From the NCBI GenBank assembly GCA_033557465.1, contig CM066033.1, forward strand, positions 385,399,289 through 385,463,288: a stretch of 64,000 nucleotides of DNA, read 5' to 3'. Both the position numbers and the translations under genes were made by a program. Source of the stretch: Ichthyophis bannanicus (lineage: Eukaryota > Chordata > Amphibia > Gymnophiona > Ichthyophiidae). The notes beneath the pieces are model-generated. The model was not told the origin of the DNA. It saw only the letters and a program-made list of their open reading frames with translations, and did no database searches. Shown piece after piece: positions 23,086 through 34,639 of the stretch. Numbering within the stretch: the stretch's first letter is position 1; each line of letters starts with the position of its first letter.

Positions 23086-25440
23086 TCATGCCTTGGCTGT
23101 GAACCCATGGAGCAGGATTTCCAATATCGTCTTCTGGGTATAGTGCAGGACAGTGGGCATTGGCTTCAATATGTGGAGGTGCTATGGTAACCGTCCAGAC
23201 AAGGCCCTCCCTTGAGTAGGGATCCTCAGGGGGCTCTACAGCTCCCAGCAGGGGGAGATTACATCGGAGCAACCGTGGGAGATGTCTGACTCTCTATTTC
23301 CTTGCTGGTTGCCATCAGGCAGCCACATTAGGGGGATCACCCAACGTCTGTGGAGCAAGCTTGCCCAGGGCAGTGGGGACACAGGTCCCAGGCCCAGGTC
23401 AGCATAAAAGAGCAGCTGTGTCCCATGGCAGCAAAGACATTGCTGCTGTGCCTAAAGGTTCCTTGTCAAAAGGTGGGGAGCACCATGGGAAGAGTGGGGC
23501 TGTCTATCTGATAGTGTAGTCTACACTCGTAATTCGTCATTGGGTGAGGCCTGTGTCCCAGCTCTAGGAGCACCCAGCTCCAGAAGAATACATTGAGCCT
23601 CTTTTTTTTTAACAGTTGTTGCCTTCCTTTGTGTTTGGGAAGATTTGCTCTCTCTCCAACTCAACTCAGAGATCATCAGAGGTGTAGCAGAGGCTAGGTT
23701 TCTGCTAGTGTCAGTGCATGGGGATCTAGTCAACTGAGATGGAGTTGCCTTCTGTGGTAGGCTCTGTGCCAGGTGGCACTTAGAGCTCTCGGCACTGGAA
23801 CCTTCACAAGGGGCTCTGCCTGCAGAGAGGATGGTGGTTCAGACCACTGGGTATCCTGGCGAGTGGTGGCTGAGGCTCCTTCTCTTTGCCCCCCTAGAAG
23901 TTGTGAATGCTGCTATACAACACCGTTGGGTGCTGACCTAGGGAGCAGAGCCCTGACCTGGCATTTGGACCCTGAATCGCACTTGCCACTGGGCCATTCA
24001 GCCCAGCACCCACGTGGCATCTGCCAGGCAGAGATTAACTGGTTGGCCCTGAAGAATCCTGAATTGGACCTCTGGAGCATGGTGCAGGTGCCAGTATTCC
24101 ACACTGATGGCCTGTGGTCACTGGTGAATCTCATCCACCCAATTTTTTTAAGTGATTCCAGGGAGCAGGAATGAGATTTGCTCCCTCCCAGCTTTCCCTG
24201 CAGACCTTTGTAGAACTTAGGCCTGCCGTCCCCCATAGCAGAGGATACCTAGGCTACATTACTCTAGAAGCCATTAGTGACTTATTTTACGTGCAGGAAG
24301 CAGGCCTACAGAATTTTGCACAGCATTGTCCCTATAGGAAGAACCCAGAGCTCCCAGTGCATAGCACATGTGAACCTCCGAGAAAGGAGGAACCAGAAGT
24401 GCTGCCACCATTCTGCTCCCACTGTGCAGACCAGTGCCAGGAGGAACATCCCATGGAGACTGGCGCTGAGCAGACCAAGGGAGAATGGTGGTTGAGCAGA
24501 CCAGTGCTGGGAAGAACATCCCATGGAGATCAGTGCCGGGAAAACGTGGAAGAGCTAGTGCTGGTATGTTCTAAGGAGGCGTGGATGTCCCCCCGTCGGC
24601 ACGATGATGCGCCAATGTGGGGCCGCTCGTGGATGGGGCAGTCTCCGCATCAGCCTCAGGGGGTCCTCATGATGAGCCAAGCTGAACCGGGTCGGGGATG
24701 GAAGCCTTTTCCTGGAACATCTCATGCCATGGCTTGCTCCTTGCCACGATGCCAGTCTGCTCTGGGGAACCTTGTAGCGGAGCGTTGTGAAGATCTCTTC
24801 ACCCAACTCAGCCTGAGCAATCGAAGTGGGTTGCCTGGATGTTGAGAAGCAAGATAAGGTAAGAGCACATTGCCTGAATGGGAAGGGGGCCATGGCTTTG
24901 TTGGGATGTGCCCCATTTGTTTTCGCAAGGGACATCCTTCGAGCCTGGGTCCCTCTGGGAGATCTCTCCAGATTAGACAGGCTCCAGACTAGACTAAATA
25001 CAGGCCACAGCCGAGTGGGGAATCCCCTGTGAACTCCTTCTTGATCCAAAGGCTGTGAGAATCCCTTCGTGGTCCAAAGGCTAAGCACATGGCCAGTAGG
25101 CAGAGGGAGTCTCTGCAGTGTGGAGTAGAAAGAAATTCGCCAATTACAACAGGAACGGTGAGAAGGTCTCATGTTGCTGATCCTGTTCTGGAAGTAAGGA
25201 ATAAAGAGAAAAACATTAGAAAAAAGGGTTAAGATTTGTATATATTACTAAATAAGTTGATAGAAAAAGAGGAGAGCAGAAGAATCTGTCCGCATGGCCG
25301 GGCAGATAGAATAGACTGAGGGGAAAAGAGGGCGGTCACTGTGGTGAGATGACTGGCACATGCTCAGAAGAGTCTTCCAGACTCTTCTGAACTACTGGAG
25401 AGTGATTCCGTCCATGGCGCTGTCGGATGACATCATCCAT
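23086..25440. other. No gene recognised, GC-moderate unclassified sequence
   Basis: Long but unconvincing open frames (for example 24171-24845 + and 25172-24555 -) overlap on opposite strands and show no family motifs. A local duplication of about 44 bp lies at 24426-24469 and 24496-24539. 25360-25395 holds a short palindrome (agaagagtcttccagactcttct region). Confidence 0.4.
24426..24539. repeat. Local direct duplication (~44 bp, 70-bp spacing)
   Basis: gcagaccagtgccaggagga and gcagaccagtgctgggaaga open two similar units, each continuing into acatcccatggaga. Confidence 0.8.
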
Positions 25441-25614
25441 GTGTGGCTGACTTATCCTGCTTATCTATGGAGAATTCAGGCTAGCCACAATGAATATGCA
25501 GGAGAGAGATTTGCATACAACAGAGGCAGCACATGCAAATCACTCTCCTGCATATTCATTGCGGCTAGCCTGAAAACCTGACTGGTGAGGTGTGTGCTGA
25601 GGACTGGATGGAGA
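25440..25614. repeat. hAT-like palindromic MITE, copy 1
   Basis: Arms at 25477-25516 and 25534-25572 pair with about two mismatches (caggctagccacaatgaata against its complement), followed by ...gaaaacctgactgg and ggatggagaaccc. The same family appears at 26770 (deleted) and 38709. Confidence 0.75.
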
Positions 25615-26768
25615 ACCCTTTGTCTAAACATATGCAGACTGCCTTGGAACAGGTGTAACTTTCTGCAGCAGCTTTCCAGTGGAATAATTTTAGATAGGCA
25701 CAAAAATGCATATGTTGTCTTTATAAAATAGTTGCAGCCATGTGCGCCTAGGCGCCATGTTAGAAAATCATCTCCACGTGTACTTATCTGTTTACATGGA
25801 TTTTTAATCTGCCCTGTTCTTGAAATTGGCTGAGGGTGGAGAACAATAAGAGTGACACACTGGCATATTTCCCCTTCGCCCATTTGCAGATGCAGACATG
25901 TCTGTGTAGGGAAATCGGTGGGAAGAGACATTGTAAAGTGTGTCTTGGAGGTTGGTAGTGTGATCAGATAAGTAGGGGGGGGGGAAGAGACAGCTTAGGT
26001 ATGTGCTATGGCGATGTGTGGAAGATGATGGGGAAGCCGGGGGGATTCTGTGAACGGCGGATGGGTGTCTGAGTGAGTGGGGAGGTATAGGATGAGAGAC
26101 TATGTATGAGAGTGTCTTATTGGAATGTGGTAGGGTGGATGTAGGGTTGTTTGGAGGTTAGGGTGTTCTCACTCCCTTTCCCGATATTATTTCCATCCTT
26201 TCCACTCTTCCCTCCATTCCCTTTCCCATCCCTTGCACCGTAATCCCTGCCTTCCTTTCCCCACCATGGTACTGCCTCCCTCCCCCCTCCCCTTCCCCCT
26301 CACAGCTGATTTCTTGGCCATGGCATGGCCTCTCCTTAGCTGCCAGGGGCTTTGGAAGCTCTGCTGCTTCTTCGTAAATAAACCCAGGGCTTTCTGTAAG
26401 GAGGTACTTGGTGGTACTGAGTTCCAGCACCTTTTTTGCTAGGAAAAATGCACTGAGCAAACCTATGCATACGGATGGACAGGCAAGACAGATACCCAGA
26501 TGGAGACCCTCGCCAATAGGTGCTATCGCTACAGGAAAACCTGCCTAAAAATAGCCATGCATTAGAAAGAGTCAGCATAGCACAATGAAAGCAATATAAA
26601 GAATCATTTCAGCATAGTAATGAAGCCATAGGACTAAGTAAAAATCCGACAATACAGATACACAAACACATCATTAAATTGCAGTCTCTATCACATATCA
26701 CCATGTAATACATACACAACTACATAACAGTTAAAAAATATATCATCAAAAACTCCAAACCTTCTAAT
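25615..26768. other. No gene recognised
   Basis: Holds a G-run at 25974-25984 and pyrimidine-rich DNA at 26160-26300. Nothing coding. Confidence 0.45.
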
Positions 26769-26769
26769 C

Positions 26770-26858
26770 CAGGGGTTCTCAACCCTGTCCTCGGGACCCA
26801 CCTAGCCAGTCGGGTTTTCAGGATAACCGACTGGCTAGGTGGGTCCCCCTGTTCTAAT
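26770..26858. repeat. hAT-like palindromic MITE, internally deleted
   Basis: Starts caggggttctcaaccctg and forms a perfect 21-bp hairpin: 26793-26813 pairs with 26827-26847 around a 13-base loop. The ends match the copies at 25440 and 38709. Confidence 0.85.
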
Positions 26859-27036
26859 CTAAAATAAATGAAATTAACAGGGTAAAAATGTTGAATTTCC
26901 ACTACTTGTACATAACAATATAATAAATAAATTATTTGGCCATTCATTTTCTACTCAAATACGTTTTGATACTTAGAGGACTGTTTTAAACCTACTGTGA
27001 CGCTGACAATAACTTAGTCGTTCACACAGACAGATT

Positions 27037-27236
27037 TGTCAAGTTACCCAGCTCCAGGAATGAGATTTTAAGCCAGTCCTGGATTTGTGACGATCTCATT
27101 CTGATGTATTATGGGACCTGCAGCACTGATTCCAATGGCAAAATCAGGGACTACAAATACCACACTATATTGCAATGCAAATTTAACAACAGAACTGGCA
27201 AAACATCTCACTCCTGAAACGGGGTAACTTGGCAAC
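27037..27236 (+). repeat. MITE family A (~200 bp), copy 1
   Basis: Ends are inverted (caagttacccagctccagg against the complement of actcctgaaacggggtaactt). The centre contains tattatgggacctgcagcac and cagggactacaaataccaca. Copies 2 and 3 lie at 28957 and 29296. Confidence 0.85.
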
Positions 27237-27299
27237 GCCACACCGAATTTCTGGAAATTCAGTTACCTCCTGGGAAATTTGATCATATTACGTCTCTAC

Positions 27300-28260
27300 T
27301 GATTCATTGACTAGATTGTAAGCTCGGACGAGCAGGGACTCTCTCTGGTACTTTTGGTTGTACAGCGCTGTGTGTGTGGCGCTTTACAAGTGTTTAATAG
27401 TAGTAGTAGTAATTCCCATTGGTTACCTATACACTATCACATTCAGTACGAAATTCTTACTCTCATTCATAAAACCTTACACACTGGTATTCTCTCTTAC
27501 CTGTTCTCATTAATCATCCTCCACACTTCTCGCTGTGCTCTCTGGTCCATTCACACCAACTGCCTCTTCCTTCCTTCTCTTTCCCATGCAAAATCTGAAT
27601 CCACCAGGCCATCCACATTTTACTTCCGTGCTCCAAACTTATGGAACAACCTCCCTCCAGATCTCCATTAAGAACCTTCCTATCAAAGATTTAAAACAGC
27701 TCGTCTAGAACTCTCCTACCCCCGCTTTAAGAATCTCCTCAAGACACATCTCTTCTGCCAAGCCTTCAACCTCCCCCCCTCTGATGGTGCCTTGTCCCCT
27801 GGCCGTGCCCCCCACCCCCCACGATTATCCCCTTGATAGTCCGCTCCCCTTCCCCTTCCTTTTCTCCCCTTCCCGCCCTACTGTCCCTCTTGCCCCTACT
27901 GGGCTCTTCCCCCTTTCTATCTGTCCCTTCCTTTCCTATCGGTTTTTGGCGTTCTTTTCTGACTTTGTTTCCAGTAGCCTGTTGTTGTATTGTACACCGC
28001 CCTGATGCTTCGGCCTGGGCGGTTCATCAAAATTTGCAAATAAAGATAAAGAAAGCTCTCAAAACTTATCTGTTTCTTTGCAATGACTCACTTTTTGACT
28101 AGCCTGTTTGCCTGTTCTCCCCTCATCCCTTCCCTTGCTTTACTCCCCTTTCTGTTCTATGGCTTTTCTATTATCTTTATATGATTTTATAGTGTTCTTT
28201 TTTACCTTTTATCACTTGTTTATATCAGATTTTAATGAACTATGAACTTTCGGTATGCTT
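27300..28260 (+). mobile_element. L2-clade LINE ends, one nested in another
   Basis: 27300-27400 is a LINE/SINE-type tail (agattgtaagctcggacgag, agtagtagtag). From about 27415 a + frame reads HWLPIHYHIQYEILTLIHKT and LWNNLPPDLH, the L2 ORF2 C-terminal block. A second L2 end starts near 27675 and runs to about 28045 (gtattgtacaccgccctgat, aaataaagataaag). The first copy then resumes (ctctcaaaacttatctgttt). All are 3' fragments. Confidence 0.8.
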
Positions 28261-28486
28261 CCTAGGAAACTGACCTTGTGAAATGTAGGAGATAGTCTAG
28301 GCAATGAAGTTGCACTACACAAGATGTCTTGGACTAAAAGGCTACCAAGGCTGGCACAAACTGGCACAAGCCTATCCCAGAAGGTTTACACATTGATAGA
28401 CAAGTTGCACAGGGTTGGAGAGACAGCAAGTGAGAGGGCAGAAGGACTGGGGGGTGCTGAGATCCCCTATCTGTTGGGGATAGGTG

Positions 28487-28634
28487 GTCAAGAACAAGAC
28501 AAAGAAGCTGAGCTTACATTCTCTGGGGAATGAGTTACTAGGAAATTGGGGGGGGGGGGGGGGGGAGTCAAGAACAAGACAAAGGGGCTGAGTTTACATT
28601 CTCTGGAGAATGAGTTACCAGGTAATTCCAAATC
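28487..28634. repeat. Two-unit direct repeat with a G-run between
   Basis: Unit 1 (28487-28545) and unit 2 (28564-28632) share tcaagaacaagacaaag, acattctctgg and aatgagttac, with about 78-bp spacing. A run of roughly 20 G separates them. Confidence 0.85.
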
Positions 28635-28856
28635 ATTAAAGACAGTTTGAGCCGGTCCTGATTTTGCCTTAGAAATACAGACAATGTTCAGGGCGACTTG
28701 GTCTCTCCTTTTTGCCCATTTATGTCTACTGTACTGCCACAGCTCTTACTTCATCTGTGGGCTTCTCCTTCACTCCATTTGCCACTTTTGTGCTTGAATT
28801 CTGCCACTGTTTGGGTTCTCTCATTTCCTCAAAGTTTCTTCAGATATCCACCATCT

Positions 28857-29262
28857 AGGGTTGCCATCTGGCTCCAGATTAGCTCGACAGGTATGATCGT
28901 ACCCCACTGCATGCAGGGACTTTTAGTTTTGATACCTTTGTTACACTCCATAAGACAGACTTGCCCAGTTACCCAGTTCCAGGAGTGAGATTTTAAGCCA
29001 GTCCTGGATTTTTGACAATCTCATTCTGATGCATTATGGGACCTGCAGCACCAATTTCAATGGGCAAAATCAGGGACTACAACTACCATACTGCATTGCA
29101 ATGAAAAACTAAAACCAGAACTGGCAAAAAAATCTCACTCCTGGATCTGGGTAACTTGGCAGCTCTGCATAAGAAAAGCAAGATTTCAAGTCCCTGCATG
29201 CAGTGGGATAACCCAGGACTGGATCAAGCCTGTCAGGCAAATCTGGACCTAGTTGCAACCCT
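28857..29262. mobile_element. Outer MITE with inverted ends (family B)
   Basis: The left end (agggttgccatctggctcca ... ccactgcatgcagggactt) and right end (aagtccctgcatgcagtggg ... agttgcaaccct) are inverted copies of about 75 bp. The flanks accatct/accatca could be a 7-8-bp target duplication (hAT-like). A family A MITE sits in the middle. Confidence 0.8.
28957..29166 (+). repeat. MITE family A, copy 2, nested in family B
   Basis: Ends ttgcccagttacccagttcc and ctggatctgggtaacttgg are inverted. The core gcattatgggacctgcagca is shared with copies 1 and 3. Confidence 0.85.
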
Positions 29263-29295
29263 ACCATCATCTTTTCACTGGAGAGGTATTTTCTT

Positions 29296-29491
29296 CAGAG
29301 TTACCAAGTTACCCGGTTTTTACCATCTCTGATTTTAAATTTGCATTGCAATGCAGTTTGGTATTTGTAGTCCCTGATTTCACCCGTTGGAATCAGTGCT
29401 GCAGGTCCCATAATGCATCAGACTGAGATTGTCAGAAATCCAGGACTGGCTTAAAATCTCATTCCTGGAACTGGGTAACTTGGTAACTCTG
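29296..29491 (-). repeat. MITE family A, copy 3, reverse orientation
   Basis: The best-preserved ends: cagagttaccaagttaccc at the left and its exact 19-base reverse complement at the right end (29473-29491). The internal sequence is the reverse of copies 1 and 2. Confidence 0.9.
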
Positions 29492-29640
29492 GAACTTTGG
29501 AACTCCTTACCCCCGACCTTAAGAGGATGCTCAGACTTGATTGAATTCCAGAAAAAACTAAAATCATATCTCTTCCAAGAAGAATACAACATAATCTTAG
29601 CCCAAGAATCTCAACTGCCCTAGTCAGATACAATTAGAAC
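29492..29640 (+). mobile_element. L2-type ORF2 C-terminal fragment
   Basis: The frame reads LWNSLPPTLRGCSDLIEF and KKLKSYLFQEEY, the C-terminal block of L2-like ORF2. It is immediately right of MITE A copy 3. Confidence 0.65.
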
Positions 29641-29689
29641 AACCCCATATACACATTGAGGTCAATTCTATTCCGCACATCCTGCCCCT

Positions 29690-30250
29690 GTATGGCCTGA
29701 CGGAATCTCGGCGTGAAGTGGTAGCACCGATTCTGATCCCGCAGGGGCTAGACATGTCCGTAGGATCAGAATTGGGTCTACCGGTCTGAATGTGCAGGCC
29801 GGGCCCTGATTCTGTCAGGCCGGACCCCCAGCAGATCCCCGGTTAAACCAGCCATGCTCCTGAATGCAGTGAAGGTGGCATGGCATCCTGTTGCCATGCC
29901 ACAGCGACTCCATTCTGGAGCTACGATCATAGACCGCCAATGACAAACTCCTTTTCCCACAGCCTGACCCCCGATCTGGCCATCCATGGCCAGGATCAGG
30001 CTACAGGGACCCCCCTGTACCCCTCATCTCTTTGTCTCCTCCAGGTTCAGCAGAATCGGCCCTGTATGTCCGGGGTCTGGCGCCGCCCACTGCCCCCCAT
30101 CGCTCCTCCCCCGGCTTACCCTCTCCTACCCATGAAAAGAACTCCCCGCACAAGTAGGCTATATGAGCTCTGTTCCCAGCAGCACGATCCGGGGGTTTAG
30201 CAGGTCTGGACATCTGGATCGAACATCCAGACCCGCTAAACGAGGATTGG
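29690..30250 (+). repeat. GC-rich dispersed element, copy 1
   Basis: Non-coding, GC-rich, with a hairpin near the right end (gtttagcaggtctgga pairing with tccagacccgctaaac) and weakly inverted ends (gaggtcaattct / aattggact). Shares gatcagaattgggtct, aatgtgcaggccggg and ggccctgtatgtccgggg with the copy at 56265. Probably a non-autonomous DNA element, family not recognised. Confidence 0.7.
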
Positions 30251-30357
30251 AATGACCCCCATTGGGAATTGGACTTGGTACTTCACAATGTTGATGCTTT
30301 GATTACATACACCCTACACCTATACTGTAAATAGTTCTAAATGTTACAGTGTTAGTT

Positions 30358-30805
30358 TAAGAACATAAGATATGTCATACTGGGTCAGACCAAGGTCCAT
30401 CAAGACCAGTATCCTGTTTCCAACAGTGGCCAATCTAGGTCATACGTACCTAGCAGTTTCCCCAAAAGACACAGGTTCATCAATGCTTGTATTGGGTCAA
30501 GCAATGATATCCTGGGCCCCTTTTAATAATGGTTTATGGATCTTTCCTCCAGGAACTTGTCCAAACCTTTTTTAAACCCAGCTACACTAACAGCTTTTAC
30601 TACATCCTCCGGTAACAAATTCCAGAGTTTGATTACACGTTGAGTGAAAAAATATTTTCTCTTATTAGTCTTAAATAGGTTACCCTGTAGCTTCATTGCA
30701 TTTCCCCTACTCTTTCTATATTCTGATGACGTAAACAATTGATCTACGTTTACCCGTTCCACTCCATTCATTGATTTATAGACCTCTATCATATCTCTTT
30801 ATTTC
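30358..30805 (-). mobile_element. CR1 3' end, 5' truncated
   Basis: On + it begins ttaagaacataagatatgtc and reads the family UTR (atactgggtcagaccaagg). The minus frame at 30792-30523 gives [35 protein letters not shown] and [10 protein letters not shown]. It is nearly identical to 45658-46090. Confidence 0.93.
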
Positions 30806-30930
30806 ACTGTGCAACAGAGTGCTTTCACGGCTCTGTTCCCTTTGTTGGTTAATTGTAAACTGCTTTGAATGGTAGAAATGTGGTAAAAAAAATAAGTTTA
30901 AATAAATAAATAAAATAAAATTGTATGGAA
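30806..30930 (+). mobile_element. L2-type 3' tail
   Basis: Contains attgtaaactgctttgaatg and a (TAAA)n end, abutting the CR1 end. Confidence 0.65.
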
Positions 30931-31440
30931 CATGCTCTCTTCTGGTATTCTATTGAAGCTTGATAAATATTTGAATATTGGTTGCTGAGCAACATTGTAG
31001 ATGACAGCAAAACAAGACTAATTGACCCATCCGATCTGTCCAGTGTGTATCATCTCTCACGTTTTCCTTCTTTTGACTTTTTTCTGCCTTGAAGCTCTGA
31101 TTTCTCTAATCGAATCAGTAAGCAGTTAGCCCTGCGGCAAGAGTGGCTTTTGAGCACAGGGGCGAACCCTGCAGGTATTACCAAGACACTGCATGCTTCA
31201 GTTTCAGAGGAGGCAAATTTCTCTTCCAGCCTTTAGCCAAACCCTGAATGTCTCTGGGTGAGAGTCCAAGGGAAGAATGTGAAAGAGGGTAACACCAGAT
31301 AATTATGCGCTCATTAAAAAACAGGATTCACATTTTATCCAATTAGATGTCTTTCTTTGTCATGCTTCAGCATAATCTGTATGAAGTGAATACCTCCTCC
31401 ATTGTAAACCAATGCTTATCCACTTCCAAGGGCTTAGTCA
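30931..31440. other. Upstream flank of the calpain gene, no repeat recognised
   Basis: Relatively free of recognisable transposons, unlike its surroundings. No conserved coding signal. Confidence 0.4.
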
Positions 31441-31657
31441 CACACCGCTGCTGGCTTTTCCCTGGCCTTATGTACATATTTACATTTAGCATGCTAATCT
31501 GTTTGATTCAGTCTCCTCCCACGGAAACTTAAAAATGTGAATTTCTCAGGCCACCTTGAGATAAGCATAGCAGCTTCAGTTCTCCTGAGCAGGTATTTGT
31601 ACAGTGACTTGCCTTCCCCTCTCTGCTGTGGAGAGGACATTCAGGGTGCTACTAACC
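31441..31657 (+). promoter_or_regulatory. Presumed proximal promoter / 5' UTR of the calpain gene
   Basis: Placed only by position before the start codon. Visible elements: an octamer-like atgctaat near 31490, a GATA-type AGATAAG at 31559-31565 and no TATA box at a sensible distance. The transcription start cannot be fixed from sequence. Confidence 0.3.
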
Positions 31658-31894
31658 ATGTCAAGCATCACAGCTAAACTGGTCAAGGACAGGGCAGTGA
31701 CTGAAGGGCTGGGCACCAATGCCAATGCCGTGAAGTACTTAAACCAAGATTTTGAGGCACTGAGGAAGCAATGCCTGCGATCCAGGACCTTGTTTAAGGA
31801 TGAAGAGTTCCCCGCTTGCCCTTCTGCTGTGGGCTATCAGAAACTGGGACCGAACTCGCTGAACACGCAGGGAATTGTCTGGAAACGGCCTACG
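31658..31894 (+). CDS. CAPN8: Calpain-8-like, coding exon 1
   Basis: This exon encodes the first 79 residues of a classical calpain, a calcium-dependent cytosolic cysteine protease. I chose the ATG at 31658 (A at -3); the frame upstream is open but has no better ATG. The peptide has the short N-terminal helix (MSSITAKLVKDRAVTEGLGT), then NAVKYLNQDFEALRKQCL, LFKDEEFPACPSAVGY and GIVWKRPT, which leads into protease core domain PC1. It ends in phase 0 at ACG|gtaaga, as in vertebrate calpain exon 1. The wording NAVKYL..QDFE, EFPACPSA and TQGI is closer to calpain-8 than to calpain-2 as I remember them. CAPN2 or an amphibian-specific CAPN8 paralogue remains possible. The frame has no stops and agrees with exon 2. 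Confidence 0.9.
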
Positions 31895-32714
31895 GTAAGA
31901 ACATTTTATTTTGTGCTGGTAGGGATCAGGAAAGTGCAGTGGTTACCAGCTAACTCCTGGGGCTGGCTTAGCCACTAGGCAAACTAGGTGGTCACCTGGG
32001 GTGGCAGTTTCTTGGGGGCTGCAAAGGACAGCCACAGCCAAAACAAAACAATAGATATTGATAGCCACACAAACTCAAAGAACCATCAACAGTGGGCAGT
32101 TTTCAAATAGCCCCTTAACCTTGGTGAATAGCCTTTGAAAATTACCTTCATTATGTATATGTGAAGGGATATATAGGAAGTTACCCATCCCTCTCCAAAG
32201 GGATTATCCTCAGTCCACTTTAAAAGGGTCTATAGCTCAGAACTAAGGGCTGGGAGGACGTGACTCAGGCAGAGGGATTAAGAAGCCAGCAGTATGCACA
32301 AGGGAGGAGAGGGGCCTGTGGGGACAGAACAGTCCTTCCAAGCAGGGCTGGGAGAGGAGTCTGGCTGTAAGTTAGGCGATTCAGGAGGTGGTAATCATAT
32401 TTACAGACACTGAAACCCAAGTGACTGACTGGACTTTGTGCTGAACTGAATTCTGTACTTTAAATTGTGGGTCGGGGGAAGGGCACCAATAACCAGCCTT
32501 GTGAAGTCACAACTTGGGAGTGATTGCTGAACTACTGAAGGGAAATAAAAGTGTTTTGGGTTTAGCCCTGAACTTTTTGTGCCTGATATTTTAAAAGCCC
32601 CCTTGTCACCGCACCACAAATGTATATATGAAAATATGATGTCCAATTATGCATTTTGGCAATATTGTTCTGAGAGGTTTGGTACTGAGGTGATCATGAT
32701 TGCTGAGTTTAACT

Positions 32715-33075
32715 ATTCAAGGCGGCATTTTTGAAGGCATTTACATGGGTAACTGCCCTAGTTACCTGTGTAAATGCCTTATTCGGGATTTTTGAAAGGC
32801 ACCTACACGGGTAGTGTCTTTTGAAAATCCTGTATAAGTCCCTAACACACCCAAACAATTTTTTATGCTACCCAGTTAGTCTTCAGCACCTTAAAGATAG
32901 GCGCGGAAAACCCTTGCCTATCTTTAAGGTGATGAGCTAACCAGGTAGCATCGAAAATCGGTGCTACCCAGCTTGCTTCTGTGGCTTCCAGGTTGAAAAT
33001 CCAGATTAGACGGACGGAATGTGGGCTATGTGTCGACGCGGCACATAACACTGCCCAAATGAAATTCAGGCCCTC
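32715..33075. repeat. MITE-like element with two hairpins
   Basis: First hairpin: aaggcatttacatgggtaact (about 32736) pairs with agttacctgtgtaaatgcctt. Second: caccttaaagataggc (about 32888) pairs perfectly with gcctatctttaaggtg. Ends in aaattcaggccct, and the first hairpin recurs at 7590. Confidence 0.65.
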
Positions 33076-33689
33076 AAATCTTAGACAGGAAGGTGAGAAA
33101 TCTGAAAGTTTATCAAGGGGGACATAAGACTGAATATTATCCTAGGGCACCTAATACCATTGCACTGGTCCTGCTAACTTCATGTCCCCTGAATAGGCCG
33201 AGTCAGCCTTGATTTTATTCCATTCCATCTATGGACTTGTACTTACAGTTTTTCTAAGAAAATCAGGACAAGTCTATAGATACCAAAGTAAAACCAGGAG
33301 TGGGCCAGCCTCTGTTTCCTAAGCCAGTCAGGGCTGGGGCTGCTGTGAAGCCAGGGAGGGTGAGCAGCTGGCTTCACATAAGGGCGTATAGCAAGCTCCA
33401 GAAGAAGCCTAAGACTACTGTCACACTAGATGCACTAGCCAAGGATGGGGAGGGTTAAAACTAGGGAAAAAAAATCTCAAGGTGTGCATTAAAGCTCAAA
33501 GCTCATGGTGCCATGGAGGCCAGTTCCCACTGAATTGGAGGCTCAAATGGACTAGGAGGAAATCTGTGGGCTGAAAAATGAAAAGAAAGTTAAATTAGAA
33601 ATGCATTCCCTCTGTTGTTGGTTCTGACCTCATCTTTCATGTCTGGAATAGAGAATTCTCTGAACTGTACTTGTCACAGAGAAGTTATA

Positions 33690-33965
33690 TTATGTTATAT
33701 TATACTAGGCTTATATACTGCTTTTCTCCGGGTCAAAGCGGTATACATTCAGGTACGTTATATATTTCCCTCGCCCCTGAAGGGCTCGCAATCTACATTT
33801 TTTTGTACCTGCCTTCTTTAAACCAAAGTTCGACCCACGGTGGTTTACAAAATAATCAAATGCACAAAAAATACAATTACAACATCAATAATCTAAAAAT
33901 ACATCTATTAAATAAACTTATGTTTACATCCTGTGAACCTGTGGCAGCTCCGTTCCTCCTTACTT
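33690..33965 (-). mobile_element. Two L2-type 3' tails in tandem, reverse
   Basis: On +: ggcttatatactgcttttct with caaagcggtatacattcag, then a second set at 33800-33860 ending in acggtggtttacaaaataa. Tails only. Confidence 0.6.
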
Positions 33966-34639
33966 GATCTCATAAAGTAAGAGACTCCTCATCGGACCCT
34001 CTTTATAAAGCACCTGAGTTCTCATAGCTGGCTATCATACGCTCTCTTCCCCCTCCTCAGTCTAAGTGGCATAAAGTATCCATGCACAGAGTGAACACAT
34101 GAAACATTTCCCCGTGACACCCGATTTTTAAAACAGTAAAATTAAAACATGAACATTTTATAAAGAACTTAGAAATGGAAATGTCATCAGGGCTCTACCC
34201 ATGTGAGCCTGGTATTGGTAGGGGTCTTTCTTTTTATATAACACTGTCACCTGTCACATGTATGGCTGCAAAAACCATGTCAAAGTGACACTCATAAAAC
34301 ACGAGACACCGGCAGTAGCAATTATGTACAAGTTTCAGCATAATACAGAACTGATTTGCTGATTGACTTCCCTCCCAGTAGATGACATACACGCCTAGCC
34401 ATGGCAAACACTGGCCAGTGATTTAGTCTACCCAGCCCAGATATAATGAGAGGACAAGAAGGGCAAAGGAGAGCAGGCTACCTGCACCAGAAGCTCTCTC
34501 TCTCTCTGTAAGACTAAAGCTCTTTGGCTTGTTCCTAAATAGGCTAGATCTGAAAGGAATATCTAGAGCAGTTGGGGCAGGGAGATCTGCAGTCAGGACA
34601 GGGGGTCTGTGCCGGGGCTGAGGGTTCTGAGCTTACAGT

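Noticed and set aside
24171..25172. Two long open frames on opposite strands (224 and 205 codons)
   Set aside because: They overlap each other, have no family motif and no splice or start context beyond chance. Moderate GC content explains the lack of stops.
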